Assembly (NCBI GenBank): GCA_041601945.1
Contig: JBFIHG010000003.1
Location: 1-64,000 of the forward strand
Origin: JBFJKD01 sp041601945
GTDB taxonomy: Bacteria; Pseudomonadota; Gammaproteobacteria; Pseudomonadales; Porticoccaceae
DNA length: 64,000 nt
Reading direction: 5' to 3'
The position numbers were made by a program, and so were the translations under genes. This document shows, one piece after another, positions 26,146 to 34,591 of this stretch. The notes under the pieces were generated by a model. That model was given only the letters and a program-made list of their open reading frames with translations. It did not search any database and had not been told where the DNA came from. How positions within the stretch are numbered: the stretch's first letter is position 1; each line of letters opens with the position of its first letter.

Positions 26146-27534
26146 ATGCAGGCCAGCAATCTACTATTGATTTTAGTCGCCGCCACCGTGATGGCGTTCG
26201 TACTTGGGCGCAGTCGCGCGCTGACTCAGGCGCGGCCGTTGGGCGGCATTCGGGCGCTGCATTCGCTCCCGTTCTACTACGGCATGCGCGCTGCCCTGTG
26301 GTGCGCGGTGCCCGCGGTGTTACTGCTCGGCCTATGGCTGATGGGGGATGCGCAGGTCATCAGCAGCATGATAGTGAGCGAGCTGCCTGATCACCTTGCC
26401 CCGCACACTGCGACTGAGCGCAACCTCCTGCTTGGCAGTATCGAAAACCTGGCCAGTGGCGCGCTCGACCAAAAATCTGCTGATCCAGATCTGCTCGCGG
26501 CGGCGCGGCGACTGGATGTGTTGGGTGCGATCAGTCAACAGTTGATGGCGGCACTCGTGCTCGCCCTGGCGGTGTTGGGTGGCTGCTGGGGCTGGTTGAG
26601 AATATCGCCCCAGCGCAGAGCCCGGCAGGAAGTGGAGCGAGTGTTTAAAGTTGCGCTGCTGTTGAGTGCGTGCATAGCGGTGCTTATTACGTTGGGTATC
26701 GTGTTGTCGGTACTGTTCGAGTCGCTGCGGTTTTTCCAGTCGGTGCCGGTTCTGGATTTTTTACTCGGCCTGGAGTGGAGTCCGCAAACGGCGATCCGTG
26801 ACGATCAGGTCGGGGCCTCTGGGCGCTTTGGCATGGTGCCGCTGTTTGTCGGCACCCTGCTGATTTCTTTGATTGCAATGATAGTGGCGGTGCCGGTCGG
26901 TTTGATGTCTGCGGTATATCTCGCCGAATATGCGAGTCCGCGAGTGCGCAGTTTTGCCAAACCCGCACTGGAAATCCTCGCCGGAATACCCACCGTGGTG
27001 TATGGCTTTTTTGCGGCATTGACCGTGGCCCCGTTTATACGGAATACGGGGGACCTTGTCGGGTTGACGGTTTCATCTGAAAGTGCGCTCGCTGCTGGTC
27101 TGGTGATGGGCATCATGATCATTCCTTTTATATCGTCCCTGTCGGACGATGTGATTAACGCGGTACCGCAAACCCTGCGCGACGGTTCTCTGGGTCTCGG
27201 GGCGACGCACTCGGAAACTATTCGACTGGTCATTTTTCCGGCGGCATTACCGGGCATTGTTGGCGGCGTGTTGCTGGCGGTGTCCAGGGCTATTGGCGAA
27301 ACCATGATCGTGGTCATGGCTGCCGGACTCGCTGCTAAGATGACCGCTAACCCCCTCGATACGGTTACCACCATCACGGTGCAGATAGTCACGCTGTTAG
27401 TGGGCGATCAGGAATTTGATAGCCCCAAAACCCTGGCCGCATTTGCCCTGGGCCTCGCCCTGTTCGCAGTGACCCTGGTGCTGAATATCATTGCGCTCAA
27501 TGTTGTAAAAAAATATCGGGAACGCTATGACTAA
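26146..27534 (+). CDS. pstC: Phosphate ABC transporter permease PstC
   Basis: Inner-membrane permease of the Pst importer. The core (about residues 235-462) has the ABC permease fold and the EAA-type loop region DGSLGLGATHSETIRLVIFPAALPG (core GLGATHSETIRL). At 462 residues it is about 140 longer than E. coli PstC (319). The extra N-terminal part holds two more hydrophobic segments and a charged region. No good Shine-Dalgarno is placed before the ATG, so the start could be slightly different. It overlaps pstA by eight bases. Confidence 0.95.
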   Translation: MQASNLLLILVAATVMAFVLGRSRALTQARPLGGIRALHSLPFYYGMRAALWCAVPAVLLLGLWLMGDAQVISSMIVSELPDHLAPHTATERNLLLGSIENLASGALDQKSADPDLLAAARRLDVLGAISQQLMAALVLALAVLGGCWGWLRISPQRRARQEVERVFKVALLLSACIAVLITLGIVLSVLFESLRFFQSVPVLDFLLGLEWSPQTAIRDDQVGASGRFGMVPLFVGTLLISLIAMIVAVPVGLMSAVYLAEYASPRVRSFAKPALEILAGIPTVVYGFFAALTVAPFIRNTGDLVGLTVSSESALAAGLVMGIMIIPFISSLSDDVINAVPQTLRDGSLGLGATHSETIRLVIFPAALPGIVGGVLLAVSRAIGETMIVVMAAGLAAKMTANPLDTVTTITVQIVTLLVGDQEFDSPKTLAAFALGLALFAVTLVLNIIALNVVKKYRERYD

Positions 27535-28810
27535 CCAGGTGGATAAAACTCAGCGTATTCGCGCCAGCCTGGCGCGACGCTACCGGGCCGAACGGCGTTT
27601 CCGTCTTTACGGGTTGCTGGCCATCTGTTTTGGATTGCTGTGTGTGGGCGTCCTGTTTGTCGACATAATTGGCAAAGGCCATGGTGCGTTTCAGCAAACC
27701 TATATCCAGCTCGACGTGACCTACGACAAGCAGATTCTCGGCATAACCGACACAGGTGATGCGCAGCAATGGGCCCTGGCGGATTTTGACGGCATTATAA
27801 AACAAGCTCTTTACCAACGTTTTCCCGCCGTGTCCGGCCGTAGCGACAAGCGGACGTTGACCCGTTTAACCAGCAGCGCTGCGCCGTACCTGGCGCAAAA
27901 TCGTTTACAGGAACAACCGCATCTACTGGACACCACGGAAACCCTCTGGCTGTTGGCCGATGACGATATCGACACTTATTATAAAAGTCTGGACGATGCG
28001 GCGGGTCCGTTTATCGGCAGGGTCGATCAGCGCCAGCGCTTGTGGATCGATGATTTGCAATCTGGCGAGCAGATCAAACTAAAATGGAACACGCAATTTT
28101 TTGTGAACGGCGATTCCCGCGAGCCGGAGCAGGCTGGAATCGGCGGCGCGGTGGTTGGGTCGTTGTTGACGCTGGTAGTGACGTTACTGCTTTCCCTGCC
28201 GGTTGGCGTTGCCGCCGCGGTCTATCTGGAGGAGTTTGCGCCGCGCAATCGCTGGACCGATTTTATCGAAGTGAATATCAACAATCTTGCCGCAGTGCCT
28301 TCGATCATTTTTGGACTACTGGGGCTGGCAATTTTTATCAATTTTTTCGGTGTGCCACGCTCCGTTCCCCTGGTGGGCGGGCTGGTGTTATCGCTCATGA
28401 CGCTGCCGACTATTATTATCACCAGTCGTGCGGCGATTAAAGCGGTGCCGCCTTCCATTCGGCAGGCGGCTATTGGCATGGGCGCGTCACCCATGCAGGT
28501 CACGATGCACCATGTGCTGCCGCTGGCCATGCCCGGTATGCTGACTGGTGGCATCATCGGCATGGCCCAGGCGCTGGGTGAGACCGCACCGCTGCTGATG
28601 ATTGGTATGGTGGCATTTATCGCGGATGTTCCCGGAGGGTTTACTGATCCGGCCACAGTTCTACCGGTCCAGATATTTTTGTGGGCAGATAGTCCAGAAC
28701 GCGCCTTTATCGAAAAAACGTCCGCCGCGATTATGGTGCTTCTCGCGTTTCTGATTGTGATGAATTCCGCCGCCGTGTGGCTGCGCAAGCGTCTTGAACG
28801 CCGCTGGTAG
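27527..28810 (+). CDS. pstA: Phosphate ABC transporter permease PstA
   Basis: Second Pst permease, 427 residues against about 296 in E. coli. After membrane segment one (about 29-50) there is a long soluble insert (about 55-200), probably periplasmic. The five-segment permease core follows, with the coupling loop IRQAAIGMGASPMQVTMHHV. The long form matches the enlarged PstC next door, and the two are probably adapted to each other. It is translationally coupled to pstC by an 8-base overlap. Confidence 0.95.
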   Translation: MTNQVDKTQRIRASLARRYRAERRFRLYGLLAICFGLLCVGVLFVDIIGKGHGAFQQTYIQLDVTYDKQILGITDTGDAQQWALADFDGIIKQALYQRFPAVSGRSDKRTLTRLTSSAAPYLAQNRLQEQPHLLDTTETLWLLADDDIDTYYKSLDDAAGPFIGRVDQRQRLWIDDLQSGEQIKLKWNTQFFVNGDSREPEQAGIGGAVVGSLLTLVVTLLLSLPVGVAAAVYLEEFAPRNRWTDFIEVNINNLAAVPSIIFGLLGLAIFINFFGVPRSVPLVGGLVLSLMTLPTIIITSRAAIKAVPPSIRQAAIGMGASPMQVTMHHVLPLAMPGMLTGGIIGMAQALGETAPLLMIGMVAFIADVPGGFTDPATVLPVQIFLWADSPERAFIEKTSAAIMVLLAFLIVMNSAAVWLRKRLERRW

Positions 28811-28858
28811 CCCGTTTAAAAAGATCCGAATCTCAATAATTTTTGGTGATCGACAACT

Positions 28859-29680
28859 ATGGTAATTTCCGAACAGGACAATGTTGCACAAACGTATACG
28901 ACGGTTGGTATGCCCTTCGTGGACGACCCAAAAATCAGCGTGCGCTTGGGTAATATTTTTTACGGTGACAAGCAGGCTATCAGCGATGTCAGCATAGACG
29001 TGGGCAAAAATCAGGTGGTGGCCATGATTGGTCCTTCGGGTTGCGGCAAGTCAACGTTTCTACGCGCGCTCAATCGTATGAATGACACGATCGATGGCTG
29101 CCGGACCAGCGGCGACTACCTGCTGGAGGGTGAAGATATTTACCGGGGCAAAATGGACGTGGTGGCGTTGCGTGCGCGGGTTGGTATGGTCTTTCAAAAG
29201 CCCAACCCCTTTCCCAAGACCATTTACGACAACGTGGCCTACGGGCCCAAAATTCACGGCCTCGCCGAGCGCCGGGTAGAAATGGAAGAAATCGTTGAAA
29301 CCAGTTTACGCAAGGCCGGTTTGTGGAACGAAGTTAAAGATCGTTTACATCAGCCCGGCACCGGGTTATCGGGTGGGCAGCAGCAGCGGTTGTGTATCGC
29401 GCGCGCCATCGCGGTTAGTCCGGAAGTTATTTTGATGGATGAACCCTGCTCGGCCCTCGACCCCATTGCCACCGCGCGTATCGAAGAGCTTATTGCCGAG
29501 CTGTCGGAAAATTACACCATCGTCATAGTCACCCACTCCATGCAGCAGGCCGCGCGCGTATCCCGGCGCACCGCTTATTTCCACCTTGGACAATTGATTG
29601 AGGTGAATGACACGCAAACAATTTTTACTGCCCCGGAGCACGAACTAACTGAGGCGTATATTACCGGGCGCTTCGGGTAA
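28859..29680 (+). CDS. pstB: Phosphate ABC transporter ATP-binding protein PstB
   Basis: ATPase that powers PstCA. The 273 residues have Walker A GPSGCGKST (58-66), the Q-loop VFQKPNPFPKTIYDNV typical of PstB, the signature LSGGQQQR and Walker B VILMDEPCSALDP. An N-terminal extension of about 25 residues precedes the ABC fold. It sits 48 bases after pstA and 12 bases before phoU. Confidence 0.97.
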   Translation: MVISEQDNVAQTYTTVGMPFVDDPKISVRLGNIFYGDKQAISDVSIDVGKNQVVAMIGPSGCGKSTFLRALNRMNDTIDGCRTSGDYLLEGEDIYRGKMDVVALRARVGMVFQKPNPFPKTIYDNVAYGPKIHGLAERRVEMEEIVETSLRKAGLWNEVKDRLHQPGTGLSGGQQQRLCIARAIAVSPEVILMDEPCSALDPIATARIEELIAELSENYTIVIVTHSMQQAARVSRRTAYFHLGQLIEVNDTQTIFTAPEHELTEAYITGRFG

Positions 29681-29692
29681 CAGGAGATCATT

Positions 29693-30391
29693 ATGGACAA
29701 ACTCAATCTCGATCAGCATATCTCCAGACAGTTCAATGAGGATCTGGAAAAAATCAAAAGCGAAATGCTGGCCATGGGTGGCCTGGTGGAAAACCAGTTG
29801 GCGGACGCCGTCAAAGCAGTCGAAGATGCGGATAGCGAACTTGCCGCGCAGGTAGTCAAAACCGAGAGTCGTATCGATGAAATGGAACGCCGCATTGACG
29901 AACAGTGCGCGATGATTATCGCCCGTCGCCAGCCGGCTGCCACGGATTTGCGCATGGTGCTGGCGGTCATAAAAAGTATTCGCGATCTGGAGCGCATTGG
30001 CGACGAAGCACAAAAAATTGCAAAAATGGCGATTAAACTCAGCGAAGACGGCGCGGCGCCCCGGGGCTATGTAGAAATTCGCCACATCGCCAACGGTGTA
30101 CGTGAGATGCTGAACGAGTCACTCGACGCTTTCACGCGCTTTGACAGCCCGGCGGCGTTGGCGACCCTTGCCAAGGATCACCAGATAGACCAGGAATACA
30201 AAACCGCGCTACGGGAAATGATCACCTATATGATGGAAGATCCGCGTAGTATTTCCCGGGTAATGAATGTGTTGTGGGTACTGCGTGCGTTGGAACGCAT
30301 TGGCGATCACGCCAAGAATATTTGCGAACATATTGTGTATCTGGTCAAGGGCAAGGACATTCGCCATGGACATCTGGACGAGGTGCAATAA
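29693..30391 (+). CDS. phoU: Phosphate signalling regulator PhoU
   Basis: Helical protein that links Pst activity to the PhoR kinase and keeps the Pho regulon off when phosphate is plentiful. The 232 residues form two repeated three-helix units with the metal-binding motifs (ERIGDEAQKIAK and ERIGDHAKNICEH). CAGGAGAT precedes the ATG. It is the last pst gene, and its partner kinase/regulator phoR-phoB lies 9 kb away. Confidence 0.97.
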   Translation: MDKLNLDQHISRQFNEDLEKIKSEMLAMGGLVENQLADAVKAVEDADSELAAQVVKTESRIDEMERRIDEQCAMIIARRQPAATDLRMVLAVIKSIRDLERIGDEAQKIAKMAIKLSEDGAAPRGYVEIRHIANGVREMLNESLDAFTRFDSPAALATLAKDHQIDQEYKTALREMITYMMEDPRSISRVMNVLWVLRALERIGDHAKNICEHIVYLVKGKDIRHGHLDEVQ

Positions 30392-30450
30392 TCTATACCG
30401 CGTAATGGGATGGTGCCGCACTTAATAATATTTTCAGTACAGGATATTGC

Positions 30451-31134
30451 ATGAAAGATCTCTTTGAGAGAAACCGCGCCTGGGCCGCGGATATCAAAAC
30501 CCGCGACCCGGAGTTTTTTACCAAGCTCTCCATGCAACAGGCGCCGGAATACCTGTGGATTGGTTGTTCGGACAGCCGCGTTCCCGCCAACGATATTGTG
30601 GGATTGCTCCCGGGCCAGCTATTTGTGCATCGCAACGTGGCCAATGTGGTGGTGCATACCGATCTCAACTGTCTTTCCGTGATTCAGTTCGCGGTGGATG
30701 TGCTCAAGGTTAAACATATTATTGTGTGCGGCCATTACGGCTGCGGAGGTGTCAAGGCGGCCGCCAACAAGCAGCAACTCGGTCTGATCGATAATTGGTT
30801 GCGCCATGTGCAGGACGTGCAAAATAAACATCAGCGCTGGGTTGGGAAAATAACCAGTGAGCAGGATCGCCTGGCCAGCGTGTGTGAGCTTAATGTGATC
30901 GAGCAAGTCGTCAACGTGTGTCAGACCACGGTGGTCCAGGATGCCTGGAAACGGGGGCAGTCGCTGGGTGTACACGGCTGGATTTATGATATTGGTGACG
31001 GGTTGCTGAATAATCTATCGATGAGTGTGGATGATCCTGAAAAAATGCTGGCGGTGTATCGCAAAGCGATTGGTGAAAAATCTCGCTACGCCAGACAATT
31101 TTTGACGAACCCTGCTGTTGGACCGCAAGTATGA
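30451..31134 (+). CDS. can: Beta-class carbonic anhydrase
   Basis: Zinc enzyme interconverting CO2 and bicarbonate in the cytoplasm. Zinc ligands Cys39, His95 and Cys98 and the Asp41-Arg43 dyad are present (WIGCSDSRVPAN and CGHYGCGG). The sequence closely resembles E. coli Can (LFVHRNVANVVVHTDLNCLSV is quoted only in part here: HRNVANVV, TDLNCLS). The length is 227. It lies 59 bases after phoU with no visible terminator, so read-through from the pst operon is possible. Confidence 0.96.
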   Translation: MKDLFERNRAWAADIKTRDPEFFTKLSMQQAPEYLWIGCSDSRVPANDIVGLLPGQLFVHRNVANVVVHTDLNCLSVIQFAVDVLKVKHIIVCGHYGCGGVKAAANKQQLGLIDNWLRHVQDVQNKHQRWVGKITSEQDRLASVCELNVIEQVVNVCQTTVVQDAWKRGQSLGVHGWIYDIGDGLLNNLSMSVDDPEKMLAVYRKAIGEKSRYARQFLTNPAVGPQV

Positions 31135-31820
31135 CATCGGGCCCTGTTTTTCAACCGACGCTGCTGTCGTTTCTCGAGGAGCTTGCGGGTAATAATAATC
31201 GCGCCTGGTTTACTGAAAATAAAGCCCGCTACGAAAAGGATGTGCTATTTCCCTGTCTCGACTTTATCGCCGCCATGGGTCCGCGCCTGCAGAAAATTTC
31301 CCCCCGTTTTGAAGCCATTCCCCGGCGTATGGGCGGTTCGTTGATGCGGGTGTATCGGGATACGCGCTTTGGTCACGACAAAACGCCCTACAAAACCAAT
31401 GTCGGCATTCAGTTTCGCCACGTGTTAGGTAAAGATGTGCATGCTCCCGGATTCTATTTACACATTCAGCCACGGGAAGTATTTGTCGGCGTGGGTAGCT
31501 GGCGTCCAGACCCTGACGCGCTGCGCAAAATCCGCGAGCGCATCGTGGCCAAACCAAAGTTGTGGCAGCAGGCAGTGGGTGAGCGCAAGTTTTCCCGCCA
31601 TTTTGAATTGAGCGGCGATACGTTAATCAGGCCACCCAAAAATGTGGATGCCAACCACCCCCTGATTGTGGATCTCAAGCGCAAGGATTTTATTGCGCTC
31701 AAATATCTCGATCAGCAGCGCATTCTGGAACCGGGTTTTATGGGAGAAGTGACGCGGCTGTTTACGGCGGGAGCACCGCTGATGAAGTTTTTGTGTGATG
31801 CTCTGGCCATTGATTTTTGA
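31131..31820 (+). CDS. DUF2461 family protein (TIGR02453)
   Basis: A 229-residue protein with the family signature near the N-terminus: LSFLEELAGNNNRAWF then NKARYEK. RVYRDTRFGHDKTPYKTN lies further on, with GFYLHIQPREVFVGVGSWRP in the middle (core HIQPREVFVGVG). The biochemical role of the family is not established. It overlaps the carbonic anhydrase stop by four bases (ATGA), so the two are likely co-translated. Confidence 0.88.
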   Translation: MTSGPVFQPTLLSFLEELAGNNNRAWFTENKARYEKDVLFPCLDFIAAMGPRLQKISPRFEAIPRRMGGSLMRVYRDTRFGHDKTPYKTNVGIQFRHVLGKDVHAPGFYLHIQPREVFVGVGSWRPDPDALRKIRERIVAKPKLWQQAVGERKFSRHFELSGDTLIRPPKNVDANHPLIVDLKRKDFIALKYLDQQRILEPGFMGEVTRLFTAGAPLMKFLCDALAIDF

Positions 31821-31923
31821 TTGAAAAAGTTTGCGATGCGGGTACGTTGAAAAGGACGCACAGTGGCAGGTAGCTTAAAAATAAGCACAGCCCATTGACC
31901 TTATCCAGGCGGTATGGTGTTAT

Positions 31924-31935
31924 TACCGGCCGGTA
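31924..31935. promoter_or_regulatory. 12-base palindrome upstream of the thiolase-like gene
   Basis: TACCGGCCGGTA is a perfect palindrome 70 bases before the thiolase-like ATG, in a 184-base gap. It could be an operator for a dimeric repressor (TetR-like operators often look like this). No regulator gene is adjacent, so this is only a candidate. Confidence 0.3.
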
Positions 31936-32004
31936 GGGTTTGCGTGGCCCACTCTGCCGACGGTCGAGCTGCGCGCAGTAAAAAATAATTTTCGAGGTAA
32001 AAAT

Positions 32005-33189
32005 ATGTCCATGCCCTATGGAATAGACTTTAGAGACAAGGCCGCCATTGTTGGGATTGGCGAGACGGATTACGTGCGCGGTGCAAACAAGCCCTCCGCG
32101 GAACAGATGCTCGAAGCGACCCGCATTGCTATTGCCGATGCGGGCCTCAAACCCCAGGACATCGACGGCATTGTGCTGCCGCCCGTAAATATTACCGCCG
32201 AGGAAATCGCGGCCAATCTCGGTATCGAAGATATTCGTTACAGCGTGTCGGTAAACATGGGCGGGGCCAGTCCGATCACTGCGCTGCAAAGCGCAGCCAT
32301 GGCGATCGCTGCCGGGGTGGCCAAAAATGTGGTAGTAACCGTCGGCTGGAATGGCTATTCCGCCATGCGCCCCAAGCCGGGTGTCACCCACCAGGAGACC
32401 ATTTCCCTGGCGGCCATGGAACGCACTTTAATGAACTACTACATGCCCTACGGTAGCGCCTCGCCGGTGCAAATGTACGCCTGGATCGCCATGCGGCATA
32501 TGCAAACGTTTGGCATCAGCCACGAAGCCATGGGCGCCGTCGCGGTGGCCAGCCGCAAGCACGCGCAATTTAACGACAAAGCGATTACTCGGGGCAAAAC
32601 CCTGAGCATGGAGCAGTATCTGGCGTCGCGCTGGATTTCAGAACCATTCCGCCTGTACGACTGCTGTCTGGAAACCGATGGCGCCTGTACGGTGGTGGTT
32701 ACCAGCGCCGAGCGGGCCAAAGACCTGCCCCATCGCCCGGTATATATCATGGCTGCGGCTGAAGGGCACCCGTACCCGGCGGACGACATCGCCAACCGCC
32801 CCGATATGTTTCACATAGGGCTTAGCAATTCGGCGCCAAAAGCCTTTGCTATGGCGGGGGTGAAACCCACCGACATGGATTTTCTCCAGATCTACGACTG
32901 TTTTACCTATGTGGTGCTGCTGCAGCTCGAAGCGTTGGGCATGTGTGAGCAGGGCGCGGTGGGAGAATTTGTCAAAAATGGCCAGATAGAGATCGGCGGC
33001 CGCTACCCTATGAATACCCACGGTGGGTTGCACTCTCAGGCCCACGTATGGGGCCTTAACCATACGGTCGAAGCGACTCGACAGTTGCGCGGTGATGGTG
33101 GTGCGGCGCAGGTAAAAGACGCGGAAATTGGCGTGGTGACCGGTTGGGGTGACTTTGGCGATGGCAGCCTGGCAATTTTGAGGAGATAA
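32005..33189 (+). CDS. Thiolase-like acyl-CoA lyase/lipid-transfer protein (SCP-x/Ltp2 type)
   Basis: Thiolase-fold protein of 394 residues. Where true thiolases have the acylated Cys (about residue 89), this one reads VSVNMGGASPITAL (82-95) with no cysteine. The C-terminal block is NTHGGLHSQAH (337-347), with His339, His343 and His347. This pattern, plus an adjacent DUF35 partner, fits the SCP-x/Ltp2 branch, where such pairs act as retro-aldolases in side-chain degradation of steroids or related acyl-CoAs. The actual substrate is unknown. GAGGTAAAAAT gives a good ribosome site. The product is probably cytoplasmic. Confidence 0.85.
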   Translation: MSMPYGIDFRDKAAIVGIGETDYVRGANKPSAEQMLEATRIAIADAGLKPQDIDGIVLPPVNITAEEIAANLGIEDIRYSVSVNMGGASPITALQSAAMAIAAGVAKNVVVTVGWNGYSAMRPKPGVTHQETISLAAMERTLMNYYMPYGSASPVQMYAWIAMRHMQTFGISHEAMGAVAVASRKHAQFNDKAITRGKTLSMEQYLASRWISEPFRLYDCCLETDGACTVVVTSAERAKDLPHRPVYIMAAAEGHPYPADDIANRPDMFHIGLSNSAPKAFAMAGVKPTDMDFLQIYDCFTYVVLLQLEALGMCEQGAVGEFVKNGQIEIGGRYPMNTHGGLHSQAHVWGLNHTVEATRQLRGDGGAAQVKDAEIGVVTGWGDFGDGSLAILRR

Positions 33190-33193
33190 CTCG

Positions 33194-33619
33194 ATGAGTG
33201 AAGCACAATTTATTCCCAATCCCCCTCCCATGCCCAACCACTACCTGGACAAAGAGTTCTGGGCGCACTGCGCGAACAATATATTGTGCTTTCAGTGCTG
33301 TGTGGACTGTGAAACCTGGCGACACATACCGCGCTTTATGTGTGCCAAATGCGGATCGCCCAACTGGGGTTGGCGGCAATCGTCAGGGCGTGGGGAGATA
33401 TACTCCTGGACCGTGGCCCACATGCCCATGTCGCCTGAATTTGACACCATTTTCCCCTACGCGGTATTAGTGGTTGAAATGGAGGAAGGGGTGCGCATCA
33501 CAGCGGGTTTGCGTGACCTGGATTTTAAGGATCTTAAAATTGGTTTACCGGTGGAAGTGGTTTTTGAGCCACTCCAGGACGGCGCGGTGTTGCCTTTTTT
33601 CCGGCCGCGCAGCGGGTAG
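33194..33619 (+). CDS. DUF35 OB-fold/zinc-ribbon protein
   Basis: A 141-residue protein with an N-terminal helix (PNHYLDKEFWAHC), a zinc ribbon (Cys36-x2-Cys39, Cys50-x2-Cys53) and an OB-fold (about 65-135). DUF35 proteins bind acyl-CoA and form complexes with thiolase-like enzymes. It starts four bases after the thiolase-like stop, with GGAGATA upstream, so the two are almost certainly made as a pair. Confidence 0.9.
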   Translation: MSEAQFIPNPPPMPNHYLDKEFWAHCANNILCFQCCVDCETWRHIPRFMCAKCGSPNWGWRQSSGRGEIYSWTVAHMPMSPEFDTIFPYAVLVVEMEEGVRITAGLRDLDFKDLKIGLPVEVVFEPLQDGAVLPFFRPRSG

Positions 33620-33666
33620 GTACAGGTCCAGACAGGTTGTTAATCGCGGCGTAGCAGATTTGCGAC

Positions 33667-34524
33667 TTACGCCGGTTTTCGCGCGGTAACGATCGTGCTT
33701 GCCGAGTCCATAATCACGCCGCGATCAACCGTAAATTTTTCGAACAACGCCAACATATCGCGGGCAATCAACGCCCTGGTTGGCTCATCCGGGTTGGACT
33801 GTCTGATAGCTCCGCCGGACGGACTTAACTGCAGTAAAAATTTCAGCGCTCTTTGCGGATCATCCCCCAGCACAAACGGTTGTCGCAAATCTGCGGTAGT
33901 CGTTCCGGTAAAGCCTGCCGCAGTGAGAATAGCGTGCACACGGTCTTTGTCGCTCAATGAAAATGGGCCGGGTTCCCCGGGCGCAGAGGGTGGTGGTAGT
34001 GGAATATGTTGCGCGACAACGGACAGTGGTTGACGCACCCATTCGTTGTCCTGAGCGGATTGCCAGCAAATAAATGTGAGTCGTCCGCCCGGTTTTAAGG
34101 CGCGCCACAAATTAGTGAAGGCCGCGATCGGATCGTCAAAAAACATCACCCCAAAGCGCGAAAAAACCACGTCGTAACGGTTCGCCTCAAAAGGGTAAAC
34201 CTGCGCATCCGCGGCAGTAAACGCTACATTGTGTAAATTCGCCGTTTGCGCATTTGCCGCAGCCCGTTGCAATAACGGGTGCGAAATATCTACGCCGTGG
34301 ACCGCGCCCCCGGCGCCGACTTGTTGCGCCATGCTAATCGAGGTGCCGCCGCAGCCACACCCCACATCGAGCACCTGGTCATGGGGCTGGATTTTCGCGG
34401 CGGCAATGGCGGCGTTGCCCAGCGGCGATAAACTGGCTTCCAGTCGATCTTCAAAACTCATCCAGGTGTAGCCACCATCCCCGTTCCAGAAGTCCCCCAT
34501 GGCGGCATTGTTAGCGTCAGTCAT
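33667..34524 (-). CDS. Class I SAM-dependent methyltransferase
   Basis: The 285-residue protein has motif I VLDVGCGCGGTS (about 51-62), an acidic end of strand two (HGVDIS) and the motif DVVFSRFGVMFFDDP. It resembles the UbiE/arsenite-type methyltransferase group, but the substrate cannot be named. It converges with the DUF35 gene (47 bases apart). No operon partner is visible. Confidence 0.88.
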   Translation of the reverse strand: MTDANNAAMGDFWNGDGGYTWMSFEDRLEASLSPLGNAAIAAAKIQPHDQVLDVGCGCGGTSISMAQQVGAGGAVHGVDISHPLLQRAAANAQTANLHNVAFTAADAQVYPFEANRYDVVFSRFGVMFFDDPIAAFTNLWRALKPGGRLTFICWQSAQDNEWVRQPLSVVAQHIPLPPPSAPGEPGPFSLSDKDRVHAILTAAGFTGTTTADLRQPFVLGDDPQRALKFLLQLSPSGGAIRQSNPDEPTRALIARDMLALFEKFTVDRGVIMDSASTIVTARKPA

Positions 34525-34591
34525 ATCTATCTCCGTTGCGCATGTGCAAATGAATCCTGGGCGAGCCCTGCCAGTTTAGTCAAAAGAGTGC

